44,097 nucleotides of DNA, taken from NCBI GenBank assembly GCA_002812745.2, contig NCSJ02000339.1, positions 1 to 44,097 of the forward strand. The letters are read 5' to 3'. Below the pieces are notes generated by a model. The model did not search any database, had not been told where the DNA came from, and saw only the letters and a list, made by a program, of their open reading frames with translations. Source of the DNA: Scytalidium lignicola. Its lineage: Eukaryota; Ascomycota; Leotiomycetes. Of the stretch, positions 1 to 12,640 are shown piece by piece (the first letter of the stretch is position 1; every line of letters begins with the position of its first letter). Made by a program: the position numbers and the translations under genes.

Positions 1-1445
1 TCATTAGGTTCAGGTGATTCAGATGAGGAAGGATATTTTGTATTGTAATAAGTAGTGATGGGTAGTATTTAATTTGTGTGCGTTTCCCATAGAAAAATTA
101 GAAGCGACCACATCCGCTTACCGACCACATCCGCTTCCACCGACTACGAGAGAATGCGAGTTAAAGTCGGCTGAACGAAGTGCCTGAGGCCGACGATTAA
201 TGCTCGCTTTATCCCGAGAAATGCAATTATGTGAGAGAGCAGGTGTACGAGAAGTCGAACTGGATTGGAGAATAATTGATTCTATGATTGTACGACCTTT
301 AATTCCCAGATGACGAGAGTCATTTTAATCCTGGAGAATTGCGCTTTGGATAATGGATGAACTAATTATCCAAGGCTACCTACAGCACAGTCAGAGGCAA
401 CCACAGAGCTGCCTCAAATAGCGTCGTGCACCAACCCTATCTTGGGGCCTCTCGTGCATGCTACGCAAACGCCACAAAGCTTCATTCCCCTCTCTGCACG
501 ACGTTAGGAGTGAGAATGGAATAGTCAGGTTTGAAGATAGCACTTGAATGGAGTTTGAATTGTTCCTTATTAAGGATCTACTGTACAGTGCTACAGTAAT
601 GGATTCCTTGAGACGAGGGTAGTGACCAGTGACCAGTGTTAAGACGATCTCAATACGTCCGTAATTCGAAGGATGATAGATTGACAGGCCAACGTGGTAC
701 GGTAGAACGACTTCAGCTGTCGGAATGCCAGTACCGCGTCATGCACCACGCACCTTGTCTCTCTTTTCCCTCCTCGAGCGGGGGAACATGGGCCTTTGAA
801 ACAGCTATTCCCGGTCATTCCGACGATCAAAGCTTTGCTGCCACGGCTGCTAATTTGATAGCCACTTATGATTGTCTATCCTTTCCCGTTTTCATTTTGC
901 ATAATACAGACGTGCGACATGGGAGTGACAAGGTCGGTTCAGACTTCAACCTATCGTGCCTATCACAACCCGTCACCGCCGTATCAGTGAGCAGAGACAT
1001 AGAAGCATGTTGGTGTCCACCATTGATATCAACGGACGATGCCTGATGCATGCATGCACACATGCACGCACTCGTGTACCAATATTGCTCAACCCATTAT
1101 CCAACCCAACGTAGTCGTTAAGAGGCACGTGTAGCAGATCAGATATTTTGAATGGCAGCTTTGTTTCTTCCTTCGAGCTGTTCCCAGCTCTTGGAACCAT
1201 CCCATCCCCAGCTTGCCCCTGCTGTACCTGACTTCTATCACCCACTAGAAGAAGAAAAGAACATGCCTAGATCCCTGGAAGATGGGTTACCGTATTACTA
1301 CGCCATTCTAGCTCAGAGCTCTGAAGAGCTGCCGTCCGTGCCGACAGCTCCAAGGGAAAGTTGACGGGCCATAAGTATCAAAGCAATCGCCAAAAATACA
1401 ACGTTATAACCACAGCTCCACTGCCATTAAAGCTTCAAGCGAAAG
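1..1445. other. Upstream non-coding region, no gene recognised
   Basis: This stretch contains only short overlapping open frames on both strands, none of which resembles a known protein. It includes a short imperfect repetition of 'ccacatccgctt' near 109-137 and a TACTGTACAGT-type motif near 580-597. The final few hundred bases presumably include the promoter and leader of the acid phosphatase that starts at 1446. No clear TATA element or other site could be assigned. Confidence 0.5.
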
Positions 1446-2987
1446 ATGATTATCATCCGACCTCTTTCTGCTGTGGTTCTCGGCGTAGCCTTGACTGCCC
1501 AAGTCAACGCTGCTGCTCAATCTCCATGGAGCTACAAGGAGAAACAATTCAAGCAAACTTTCTACGATGGCTATAGTGTCTTGAAGCACTATGGTGGCAA
1601 CGGACCTTATTCGGATCGCGAAGCTTACGGTATTAGTCGTGACCCACCAGCTGGATGCGCCGTTGATCAAGTCATTATGCTGAAGCGTCATGGAGAGAGG
1701 TACCCCGACCCGAGTATTGGAGCCAACTTTGAACACTCATTGTCCAAGGTTTACCGTGCAAACTCCACTTTCAAGAACGATTTAGAGTTTTTGAATTCGT
1801 GGACATACTGGTTACCGGCTGAATCGTACTATGCGGAGGAGACTTTCTCTGGTCCCTATGCTGGCCTTTTGAGTGGTTACACCCACGGAACTGAGTACCG
1901 TGCTCGATATGGCCATCTCTGGGATGGAGTGTCCAAGGTCCCTATGTTCTCTAGTGGCTACGAGAGAATCATCGAAACAGCCCGAAAGTTTGGTGAAGGG
2001 TTCTTTGGATACAACTACACAGAAATTGTGGGACTCAACATCATCAATGAGAATGCAACTCAAGGCGCAGATAGCCTGACCCCTACTTGCGTTCATGACA
2101 ATGACACTGCTACGTGCGGTAATCTGACTAATATACTGCCGGAGTTCTATGTTGCTGCTAAACGACTCAACTCCCTAGCCCCAGGAATGAACCTCAATGT
2201 CACAGATATCTACAACCTTATGCAGATGGCTGCTTTTGAACTAAATGCTCGCCCATTCTCGCCCTGGATCGACGTCTTTACACTGGATGAATGGGCCAGT
2301 TTTGGATATACTCAAGATCTCCAGTACTACTACTGTAACGGGTAAGTAGTAAATGCGTAGGAAGCTTTGATTATATGGATATTGACATTTTTAGACCCGG
2401 TGACCGAAATATGAAGGCTGTTGGCAATGTCTATGTCAACGCTTCTCTCGTACTCTTGAACAAAGGACCTTCTATTGGAAAAATATGGTTTAATTTGTAT
2501 GTTGATTTCATCGGATGCCAATTCAAAAACACATCAACTAATCCATACCTACAGCTGTCACGACACAAATATTACTCCAGTTATTGCTGCTCTTGGCATC
2601 GTCACCCCATCAAAACACCTCCCTACCGACCAAGTCGCGTGGGGTAACCCATGGTCCACTGGAAATATTGTGCCCATGTCAGGTCACATTGTTTTAGAAC
2701 GTCTGTCCTGCAATGCTACGGCCATATCTCCTAAAGGCACATTTGTACGAGCTGTGCTTAACGAGGCCGTTGTCCCTTTCCCAACCTGCCAGAATGGCCC
2801 GGGTTACTCTTGCCCACTGGCCGACTATAACAAGTTGATGAGCTCGTTGCCTAGTTTCATTAAATCCTGCGGGATCCCTCCTAATTACCCGCAGTATTTA
2901 GACTTCTGGTTCAATTACAACCTTACAAACACGTTGGACTATCAGAATGGAAGCATTCCGTTTCAACAGGGCTTGACAACCGATTAA
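1446..2987 (+). CDS. Secreted histidine acid phosphatase (phytase/acid phosphatase family)
   Basis: Three exons, 1446-2341, 2395-2496 and 2555-2987, give 476 residues. Both introns are GT-AG (53 and 58 bp), and frame is kept through a PGDRN segment and a CHDTN segment. Residues 1-22 form a hydrophobic signal peptide with likely cleavage after VNA. The branch-2 histidine phosphatase signature RHGERYP lies at 81-87, where His82 is the expected phospho-acceptor. The proton-donor HD pair lies at about 335-336 within HDTNITP. There are many N-x-S/T sequons and several cysteines, as expected for a secreted glycoprotein that releases phosphate from organic phosphomonoesters. Length and motif order match fungal acid phosphatases. 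Substrate preference (phytate or broad) cannot be read from sequence. It converges on the DUF4185 gene with 152 bp between stop codons. Confidence 0.93.
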
Positions 2988-3139
2988 ATCTAGTAGGAGT
3001 GACTAGNAAAAAAAATACTAATACATATTTATAAAGATTAATATTCGTAATTGAAGTTGAGAACATCTTACTTATTGGTTAACAATATGGTTGCATGTTC
3101 TGGCCAGTTCCGTTGACCCACGCCAGTTTGTTATCAAGT

Positions 3140-4448
3140 TTATGATTTTATATCACGCAACTTTTTCATGATCTTGCCCACCAAAGATGACTTCTTGGTC
3201 TCTGTGTTCCCCATGTTTGCATTCTGTGCAAACGTTACTTTCACAGCGACAATTTTCCCTCTCATTCCTCCTTCCGACCATGAAACCATGAGCTCTCCCT
3301 TGGACTCATCGTATGCCCAAGGGTGGGCGTACATGCAATAAGTGAATGACGAGTCTGGTTGTGGCATTCTTGGCGGTGCTGGAATTAATTTTTGTAATGC
3401 CCAGGGTCCTTCTGGTTTCGGAGCAACTCCTATCAAGACAGTACTGTCGGCAAATCCATTGCAACCTACGAAGACCCAATCTTTGCCTGTATTAGGTTCA
3501 AAAAGCCTGGATCTGTGGATGGACCCGTGTTGCAAGCCGGTCATGATAGGTGTGCTTTTTGATATGTCGTTCTGATATGCCATGCCGTCCCAGAATTGAT
3601 AGCTTTTCCGGCGTTGAACCTCATCAAATGGGACTCGAGCTAGCATTATGTCCCTTGAGGTTGCGGCGTGGCCGTACGCATAGACATAACCGTCAAGTAG
3701 ATGTGTAGAGAATGTGCCGAACCTTGGCTCCGATTTCTAGACACGTTAGGAGGCATATGATTGATGCTAAGTATACTTGCCTTGAAGAGGGCGTCATCGT
3801 TGGCTGAGCGGCTCATTAAAAGTTGTTTCGCCGAGGTGTCGAAGGAGACCTCAGCGACTCCTGTATACTGAATGATCTCTTCCCACTTCTTTCGGTTCTG
3901 ATTCTTGTCAGTGTTGTCCAGTGAAAAGGAGTAAGAGACACACTATGTGACTCTTCTGGAAGAAAGTATATCCTTCTATAACTTTGCCTTTGGATTCTTC
4001 TGCAAAAACAATGCCTCCAAAGCACCATGTAGTCGTGCGCCAATCGTCATTCATCTCCTCGCCAAGAATGAGAGGTGGATTAGTAGGAATGGCCCCATTA
4101 GGAAACACGCCACAGTAGGTAGAGAGCTGTGGTTTGCGAGGATTTGACACAATAGAGACATTGGAGCATGAGACACCAACAAAATTTCCTTTGGCGTCAT
4201 GCGCAAAGGTGTCACCAAACTGGTAGACTGCCAGGCCACGGACTGCAGAGGAGCGGCCACCATCGCGAGGGTAATATCGTCCACTGGCTATGAAGATGTG
4301 AGCAGAACTTGAACAGTTGAAGGCTGCCGCAATTCAAAATGGTGGAATCTGAACGCTCACTGTCCTCCACGTAACCTAAGTCCTCTGTCTTGATGACTTG
4401 CGGAGGCCAAAGACAAAATCGCGAGTGAAGCGTGGAGGTGCGTCTCAT
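3140..4448 (-). CDS. DUF4185-family protein (beta-propeller, glycosidase-like fold)
   Basis: Four exons read on the minus strand, 4448-4361, 4287-3944, 3903-3781 and 3736-3140, giving 383 residues. Introns are 73, 40 and 44 bp. The 44-bp intron (3737-3780) has a GC donor (AAG|GCAAGT) and a CTAAC branch site; only this donor keeps the frame. The protein shows the family pattern: DLGYVED then YPRDGGRSS near the N terminus, QFGDTF, a WVFVGCNGFAD segment, and HPWAYDE near the C terminus. DUF4185 proteins are predicted five-bladed propellers related to glycoside hydrolases; activity in fungi is unknown to me. The ATG at 4448 is the first in frame. No signal peptide follows it, so an unseen upstream exon is possible. 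The 40-bp intron is unusually short and should be checked. Confidence 0.8.
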
Positions 4449-5395
4449 CTTCGAGAGTGGAGATGTCAGCCTTCCAGCCAATGACACCGGAATTTCGATG
4501 GACTTCAGTTTCTGATCAATTGATATCTTTTATTGTTGGATGATCTGGTGCGGCGAGATGAGGATGACGCACAAAGCACGAGATCTACCAATAAAGGAAC
4601 ACGTACGAGCGCCGAGGAAATACTTATTAATTATGATGCTAACCTTTTCGAAAATCACTCGATCAGCAAGGCCTCCGCGGACGTAAAAATCCCTGCATTG
4701 ATGCATCCTACTGCAGCATAAGTGGAAGTTTGATGAAGAGAGCAGATGAATAACTTCAAATAATTGGCTTTTTGTTTTCTCATCTCCAATCGTGCCTGTG
4801 TTTCTCCTTCTGATGCAAATAATCCTAAATGTTCTCCTCACGTAGTTTATCTTGAATCCAATTGAACATCTAAATCATATTTAATCGAAGGAGATATACT
4901 ATTAAAGAGCATTAAAGAGCATTCGTGTGGGTCTAGTATTTATGTAAGCATTTGAAACCAGCCATTTCATAGTGAGCCCCTCATCTCTTTCCTCATATTT
5001 CATATTAGTTTGAATGTCTCCCGAACTGCTGATAGTGGAATAGGCGATTGAAACCTCCTGTAACCCTTTTAGCTAAAGAAATCCTCTATTTCTCTCAGTA
5101 CAGAATGATCCGAAAATCTACTAAGGCATAGTTTCACAAACCGCTTGACTTAGAATATAGTGACGGCTTGAATCCTTACTCCTAGTTGTGAAAGTTAACA
5201 ACTCTAGCACATTGGCCAATTACTTGGAAAATTCAGCCGAAACCCTGGAGTCCAGGATTCAAGACTGTAAGGACTAAACACCGGAGGCTATCCCTCCTCG
5301 CTCTATGGAAGCCTAGGACAAAGTCCTAATAAATTTAAAGGGCCATAGTCATTAAAAAGATGATTGGTATTACTAAAATTTTGTAAAGCTGATAT
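4449..5395. other. Intergenic region, no gene recognised
   Basis: The region separates the 5' end of the DUF4185 gene from the 3' end of the monooxygenase, which lies on the same strand. It is AT-rich with short uninformative frames. A short tandem duplication, 'attaaagagc' twice, occurs near 4901-4920. Part of this must be the promoter of the DUF4185 gene. Confidence 0.4.
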
Positions 5396-6966
5396 CTAGC
5401 TATTAGCTGCAGCTTTAGCGGTTTGTAGAGCTTCATCAAATGTCGCTTCAGCATGAGCTTCAGCGTCATGCTTGAAAATCCAATCCTCTCTCGGAAGCTG
5501 TATCGATGCCGGGTTCTTCTTAACTTCATCCCAATCAGCGTTGTGCCACATATCTCGCGTTGTTTCTCCAGTCTTCTGCACCGCACGGACACGATCGTAT
5601 CTGTAGAGTATAATCAGCAGAAAGGTACGGTGTAAATTTGAGGTATAACTTGCCTAATCTGTTGGTACGCCCTTAAAGCGTCTGGCACATTCCCCTTGCC
5701 CGCCTTCTTCAGGCATACAGCAAGAGTAACACCGTCTTCCATAGCCTGCGATGCACCTTGTGCAGATGTAGGCAGGAATGGATGCGCGGCGTCTCCCAGC
5801 AGAGCTGTTCTTCCTCCTTTACTTATCCATGTAGGTAACGGGTCACGGTATACAAGTTTCCAATCGACCAAACGCTCTTCAGGGGTCTTTGAGACGATTG
5901 CTTTGCAAATGGGGTCCCAGCTCTCTAAAACTTTATAGACGTCTTCCAGCTTACCAGGGAAGGACCAGGACTCGTCGATATCGTGGTCATCCTAGGATTG
6001 AAAGGTTAATTACATCAGCAAGATAGGTTTTACGAGGGAGATGGACACCTACTTTATGAGTTAAAACCCAGCACATGTCTTTTCCGTCTTTTATTGATGA
6101 TACTAGGAAATGCACGTCCGGGCCTATCCAACCATTGAATGTGTCTCCATTTTCACACAGATGCTTTGTTTTGGGATCAGCAAGCATATCTTTGTTCGAG
6201 AACCTGCTCATCCGTTAGTTGAGTTCAGATGCAAGCTTATTAGTACTGAACAGAGAAGCGATCATACCAAGCGCGGAAAACGGCATAACCACTGCTTTTT
6301 GGTTTATCAAAATATCCAAGCACCAGCTCTCGAGCCTTCGACCGTACTCCATCTGAACCAACAACACAATCACCACGGATCTTGAGATTTGTGAGCTAGA
6401 GAGCTTCTAAAATATAAGGTGCTTAACATACCTCCTCGCCATTTTGAAGCCTTATGCCAGCACCGTTCTCGTCCTCAAAATACTCCGTTACCTTACAGCC
6501 TAAATGAATCGGAATTCCCAGCTCATCTTTTGCATAATTGAATACGATCTCGTGCAACTCTCCTCGATGTCCATTAAAATTTGGCGACAAGGGATCTCGC
6601 GGTGGTGTAGGTTGTGTAATTACTAACTCGCCAGTGTATTTATGGATTCTAAAACCATAATCGGTGAGATCAATACAGATTTTACGCATTGTTTCGGCCA
6701 CAGAGCCATTTGTTCCCCAGTGCGTGAAGATACGGCCAGCATTAGGCCCGAAGGAGATGATGTCACCAAGAGCTTTCAAGACCGGGAAGGACTCATAGAT
6801 CTCGACTATGTGGCCTTGTCGGTGGGCTTCAATTGCCGCTGTGAGACCACCGAATCCTATAAAGAGGTTGTTAAGCTACTATAAACGCCTTGTGTTGAGT
6901 TATTTGCTTACCTGCTCCTACGACAATTACCTTGATGCCCGTTGGGCTAGGACCGAGTGAGCCCAT
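5396..6966 (-). CDS. FAD-dependent aromatic-ring monooxygenase (salicylate hydroxylase-like)
   Basis: Six exons on the minus strand, 6966-6912, 6856-6432, 6380-6268, 6203-6053, 5991-5654 and 5600-5396, give 428 residues with frame kept through all five introns (51-64 bp). The Rossmann FAD-binding motif GAGFGG is at 17-22, the second FAD/NAD(P)H motif (VVGSDGVRS) at about 166-174, and the GD motif GDAAHP at 314-319 followed by QGASQAMEDG. These define group A flavoprotein monooxygenases, which hydroxylate or decarboxylate phenolic substrates using NAD(P)H and oxygen. The last intron (5601-5653) has a GC donor (TTAG|GCAAGT). No signal peptide or C-terminal membrane segment is visible, so it is probably cytosolic. 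Salicylate is only one candidate substrate; related enzymes act in secondary metabolism. No biosynthetic partners sit beside it. Confidence 0.92.
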
Positions 6967-8588
6967 AGTGACAATGTGAGGTTGAAGATGGAGAAAATAC
7001 AACAGATAACACAGATATAGGAGATTGGGCTGCTCTACCTCGAAGGTGCGTTGATGGGGAAAAGGGTTAATTATAGTAATTCAAAATCAAACCTTGGCTG
7101 GAAACAACATGATAGATATACTACAGGCATCTGCTTGACTACGGAGAATCCCCAGCCACTTTACCGCGAGATTCAAAAGTACTTTCTTGCCTCCAAGGAT
7201 ATTGAATCCGCTGTAAGGCTTCAAGAACTGCGGGGTTGTGATGTGGGGCCTAATCCTTTCCCCCGCGTCTAGAACAGCCTGTGATAATATATGAAGTAGG
7301 ATCAACACGCCCTAAAAAGCATTATTAGACCAAAGCAAACATCGGTTGCAGGCGATGGTCTCCGTCAACATATCACGAAAATGAATGCTAATATTATCAA
7401 GTCTAATTCATCAAGTGTTTCTTCTAAAATATAACGTCTGAAGCTAGTATATGAAAGTACTGTACAGTACAAGCTTGGAGAAAGACTAAGGGTATGTGTG
7501 TCTGCCCCTCGTCCATTCTCTTCGTAATGCCTAAACCCTCCGCATCAAACCTGACGGGTAATGTATTAACCTGCTCTCCACATCTATGTAAGTCCTATGA
7601 ATTTTTGAGAGATTTTACAATGAATAGTAACGTGAGGATGATATTTGGGTGTACGGACCACAACTTACGGACCAGGAGAGTCAAAAGGGAGTCTTGGCCT
7701 TACTTTCCACTAGTGAGTCTCTACCTGCAGCCACACTGATACCTCTCTATAAAAGCTAGCCCCACGTGATGTGACTCCTACCTACTGGTGACAAGGGAAT
7801 AGTTTAGAAACAACCCGACACATGACTACGAAATTGATCCTACAATTGGTGGATATTAGGTTGTGAGATAGGACATAATTGGGGTGCTTTCGGGCTGCTC
7901 TGCTGAAAGGAGGATATCGCTGAGGGTTAGGACAAACGTCAGAAAGATATGGTCACAACAAGAATAAACGATACTATCTTGCGTAGTCGAATCCGCACAG
8001 AGAATGACGAGACACTTTGGTTAGTAGGAGGGACAACAATGTGCTGCTTGGCTGTTCCGCGTGGAAAGGAAGACGACCTCGGACCTAGAGCAATGGATAC
8101 TAAATACAGACGCAGTTCGAGCAATAGTTAATTTCGCAATAGCCATAGAACAACAATACAGATATGGAACCCCCAAACTAGACGCTCATGTACTATAGTC
8201 TAGCATAATAAATCCGAACTCCTAATCCTAGCAACTTCTCTATTTCCCGGCTCACCTCAATGTACACCCCCGTGACACTAGCAGTTCTCCTTTCAATCGC
8301 CAATCATAGGACACTGAACACTTGGAGGAATAGTCTTCAAGATTACTGCTACTAATCCCACACAAGACCCTGTATAATAAGTGATCTTCTGGCAGGGCAA
8401 ACATGGTGGCAAGCTTCTCTATGGGCCTTTTGAGGAGAATATAGCGGAATCGAAGAGAGTACATCTTGTGGCTAAGTTAGTATCTTCTTAGCCGGCTGTC
8501 ATCAATCTTGCTACTAGAGGGGACTTTTTTCTTGAAATATTATTTATGTTGTACTGTACTAGGAAAGTTTTTTAGCTGGATTAAATGA
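6967..8588. other. Intergenic region between monooxygenase and NLR-like pseudogene
   Basis: No convincing gene is present. A palindromic GTACTGTACAGTAC motif lies near 7457-7471. Open frames (for example 7087-7308 minus, 7494-7739 plus, 8252-8464 minus) are short and unrecognised. The first bases upstream of 6966 must hold the monooxygenase promoter. Confidence 0.4.
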
Positions 8589-11500
8589 TTAGAATTCCTT
8601 CGCGCCTTTCTTAAGCAGCAGCTTCACCACGGCCCTGTTCCCCTTCTCTGCTGCCTGTACTGGCGGCATCCCAGCCACCACCCACGATAGCAGCGTCCAA
8701 CTGTCTTTATCCTTCCAGTCAACGTCGACCTTGCCTGTTAAGCAGCATCTTGACTACAGTTTCTTGCCCATCCTCTGCCGCCAACGACAGTAGGGTCTGA
8801 CCATTAAGATCCTTGGAGTTCGGGTCAACACCGTCCGCTGCAAGCAGCAGCTTCGCCACAGCCTCGTACTGCAATGTCAATTGCATATGATAGTCTTGAA
8901 GAGCATGGTTTCCATCGCAAGAGCTTTTAGACAACTGCATCTCTACTTTTGCTATCCTAGCCGTCGCCCGCGATAGCGGCGTAAAACCATCCTTATCCTT
9001 CCAGTTGACGTCGACTTTGCTTGTATCAAGCAACAACTTGACTATAGCTTCGTCGTATTCCTCTGCTGCCCACGATAACGTCGTCCGACCATCTTTATCT
9101 TTCGAGTCGACATCGACCTTACCTGTATCAAGTAGCATCTTAACTACGGCTCCATGCTCTTTCTCTGTTGCGTACGAGAACGGCATCCTAGTTGCTGCCC
9201 ACAATAACGGTGTTAAACCGTTCTTATCCTTCGAGTTAACGTCAACTTTGCCTGTATCAAGTAACATTTTGACTGTAGCTTCATGACTTTTCTCTGCTGC
9301 CCACGACAACGACGTCCGTCCGTCTTTGTCCTTCGTGTCAACGTCGATTTTGCCTGTATCAAGCAACATCTTAACTGTGGCCTCGTACCTATGCTTTGCT
9401 GCCCAGAACAGCGGTGTCCAGCCATTAATGTCTTTAGACTCTAGATTGGCACCTTTCTCAAGTAACAGCTTAACTACAGCTTCGTGTCCTTTCTCTGCGG
9501 CACATGACAGCGGCGTCTGATATTTATAGCTTTTAGACTCTATATCAGCACCTTTCTCAAGCAGCAGCTTAACTATAGTTTCGTTTCCGTTCTCTACGGC
9601 CCATGATAGCGGCGTCCGATCCCTATAGTCTTTAGACTCTAGATCAGCATCCTTCCCGAGCAGCCACTCGACTACAGCTTCGTACCCGTTCGCCGCGGCT
9701 TCCGACAGGGGAGTCCGACCATAGCTGCCTTTAGACTCCAGGTCGTCGAGCTTGCCTAAAGCACAGTGGAAAGCAAGTACTACCTCGTCGCCTAGCTCTG
9801 CGATATTAGAGAAAACACTTCTCCTCCGCGAGAAAGTAAAGTCACTCTTCAATTTAGTGCGTTTATTTCCATTCCCAGAACACAGTTTAGACGGATAGTA
9901 AAGCAGAGGCTCTTGTTGATGGGTTTCCGTCTGAACTTCTAGAAAGCTCTGGACCGCTTCTTGACCCCCAGTAGCCAGCGCAGCCAAAATTGGCAGCCCA
10001 TAGCGCTCAGATTCAATATCAAAACAGGATTCCCTTTGAGGATGTATTTGAATAAGGTTGGCCAAATTCTTCTCTGCGAGGATGTAAAGGAGGGTAACTG
10101 ATTTCGTATATCGCCGAACATCGTACCGTGCGAGAGCATTGTTGAGGAATATCCACCGTTGCAAAGGGAAATCAGCAAGAAAGTCTTTTTGTTCCATCTC
10201 GTTCTGCTGAGCGCTGTTTGCGTGACGAAGGATATTAAGAACTGAATATTCGAGAAAGGGAAACTTCAAGCAAATGGTCTCCCGCAACTGTGATGCCTTC
10301 GAAGACTTTGGTAGAGGGTCCGGTATATCGACCTCTTGGTTGATTGCAACGTTCAGCTGAGCCAAACAGCAATCTCTCAAACTTTTATGGCAATGACCCA
10401 CGAAGTTGCCAGAATCTCCAGACCACTTGCCTTCATATTTACTTAATAAGAAGTCTCGGACAGACTCGTGGATGAACTGTACTTCGGATGCCTTGTTCCG
10501 TGTGACTTCGGCCAATCCTTTGGATGAACTCCTCACGAAAGTCTTCATCTGGTCTAATTCTACATCTTCCTGGTCCCAGTAACCCGAGCACTCCTTGTCG
10601 AGACCAAACTGGATAGCAAAGTAGAGCTCCTGCGGCTTAAGGGGATAAGTCGTAAAAAAGATCCATTTTAGACACAGCTGCAGTCGTTCAAAGTTCTCTC
10701 CATCTCGCGTGAGTATCATCTCGAACAAATCAGTCAGTTTCGGTGGGATTTCTTTCAGACGCTCACGTATTTTCTTGATGGAAACTAAGTTGTCAGGGTA
10801 TTCAGAGTTGAGAATATCGAGAACTAAGACAACCCAAAGAAAAATACCGGAAGATTTCTCAAGGATTTCGGACCGAAGTGATTCTGCTTGCTTCGATCTG
10901 CCTAATCTGAGTTTTGATCTGATAAATTGTTTCATGTCTTCTATATGCCCGAGTTCGTCTTCTAGAGTGACTTCGATACCATGCTGGATAACGATAGTCG
11001 GATAATGACGGCTAGATAAACAAATCTTCAACCTAACCTGGGCTTCTTTCGCAAGATCGCACAGCTCCTCAAAAAAGCAGATCATTCCTGTAGCCTGGCT
11101 TTTATCACACTCATCTAGCGCATCAATAAATATCGTTAACGACTGATTCCCAAGTTTCCGAACAACGTGAGTTAACGTCTGCTTTAATGCCTCCTCTCCC
11201 CACCCATTCCGCTGGATAACCCTCGCACCATCACCTGTCAACCACTCCAAACTATCTCTTAATTCCACTACTTTCTCAAAAAGCTGGTGGAGAAGAGAAC
11301 GATATAGACCCGTCGTTGACTTTTCCTCGACTGTGCCCCGCGCGAGAAAGAAGAAAGATAACGTGATTTGTGAGAAATCATCCTTTGCGTTGAGCTTTGC
11401 TTCTTCAAAGAGGAGCTTCATTAGAGTTGACTTCCCTGTGCCGGGATTGCCTTTGATCCAAAGAAAACCACTGTGGTTTGACTGTTGTACCAGATTATGC

Positions 11501-12640
11501 CAAGATACATATTCGGGTTTGGTGAGGAACCAACGGCAAGTTGTTCCTTGGGCAGCTGTTAAGCTTGTTAGGCGCTCGTCGATTTTAGTGAAGTAGAGCA
11601 GGTCTATTAGTGATTGTTTTGTGGTGGCGTCAATACCGTAGTTATCTCTCGTAACTGGCTCTTTCTGGGTCTCTAATGAGTTATTTAATCATTATCCGCC
11701 AATCACATTAATATAAATGATTAACAGTTTCATGCTTACTACTATAGATAGAGATTTCTGAACACAACGGCTCAGGATCAAGAAAGCTCCGGTCATGATT
11801 GGAGGGAATACGGTGTGATTGGCTGTGTAGAGTCTTTAATCGTTTAGTAGAATTAGAAGCGGCCTGTATAGCCGTTGATAGTTCGTCCAGCTGATGTTTC
11901 CTTAGACGTTTGTCAAGTTCCTCTTGAAACCTACCGAATGCATTCTTCGCTCCCTCACCATAGATAAGAGGAATATGAATCTCAAATATTCCTAGCAGAG
12001 AATAAGCCTTATCTTCTTCACGCTTGGTTTGCCGATTTTCTGCCCATGACATTCGCTCTTTGACGCTAAACTCAGAGAGAGGAGTTCTTTGAAGAGCCAA
12101 AACTGTAATCCCCGTTATCTCATGAAGTTGTCGCTCTAAAGATTTCTTATCACCGAGTCGTTTCCCACTCGAGGAAAAGAATTCGACGGATGCGGGAGCA
12201 ATAAGTTCTTGGAGTGTCCAACCACGGGTAAACCATCGACTTTCCCGAAACGCTGGTAACCACGACTCCAAAAACGGGTCGACCTCATCATGGTCATTTT
12301 TCGAAACGTGTGAGAGATATACGTAGCATTTGGTCGCATTTCGATACCAGCGAAACATGGAGTTAATCGCTTCTGAAAGCTCAGTATTGTTCGACTTGTC
12401 AATACAGCAAGTGTCTAACCAGCAGTAATGTAGACAATCGCGAGCAGCCTGTTCTCCGCAGAAAAGAACCTTTCTATATCCAGCTTTCGTCTTCCCGGAG
12501 CCTTTCGTCAAGTCTTCGAAGGTGACCTCTTCATCATCGTCTCCTCAAGTATGTGAAAGTATCGCATAAGGAGGAATATTGTCGATAAAATTTTTGGTTA
12601 TGCTGAATTCGCTATAGCTTTTAAGTTCTAGAAGTCGCAT
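8589..12640 (-). pseudogene. HET-NACHT-ankyrin NLR-like allorecognition gene, broken twice
   Basis: On the minus strand an ATG at 12640 opens a classic HET-domain N terminus (MRLLELK...PPYAILSHT). Codon 32, where the family has Trp of HTWG, is TGA (12547-12545). Reading continues in frame through the rest of the HET domain (CWLDTCCIDK, SRWFTRGWTLQELIAP). A 67-bp intron (11673-11739) follows, then a NACHT NTPase with Walker A GNPGTGKS (about 375-382) and Walker B FIDALDECDK (about 482-491). About ten ankyrin repeats complete the frame. Near 8740 the expected LLDTGK unit lacks two bases. The frame therefore stops at 8719, whereas the shifted frame carries one more ankyrin unit to a stop at 8589. 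Intact homologues are NLR-like proteins that trigger heterokaryon-incompatibility cell death through the HET domain. A product starting downstream of the stop cannot be excluded. Confidence 0.88.
8719..9765 (-). repeat. Tandem ankyrin-encoding DNA repeats of the NLR-like gene
   Basis: About nine units of roughly 99-129 bp encode successive ankyrin repeats. At least five consecutive units share long near-identical nucleotide stretches, such as 'cctgtatcaagtaacat' variants near 9015, 9122, 9247 and 9354. The opposite strand shows the same periodicity. Two units carry an extra insertion containing Arg/Gly-Met-Pro (RMP and GMP) before an A-x-EK segment, which makes them longer than a standard 33-residue repeat. 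Confidence 0.75.

Noticed and set aside
6396..6431. A 36-bp intron in the monooxygenase ending at CTCTCTAG
   Set aside because: It is too short for efficient splicing. The acceptor CTCAAG 15 bp further gives a 51-bp intron and the usual EE-IRGDCVVGSDG sequence.
12136..12402. An 88-codon minus-strand frame inside the HET domain
   Set aside because: It is a shadow frame of the HET coding exon.
12545..12547. RIP (repeat-induced point mutation) as the cause of the TGA in the HET domain
   Set aside because: On the plus strand the change would be CCA to TCA, a C followed by C. RIP acts mainly on CpA, so the context does not fit.
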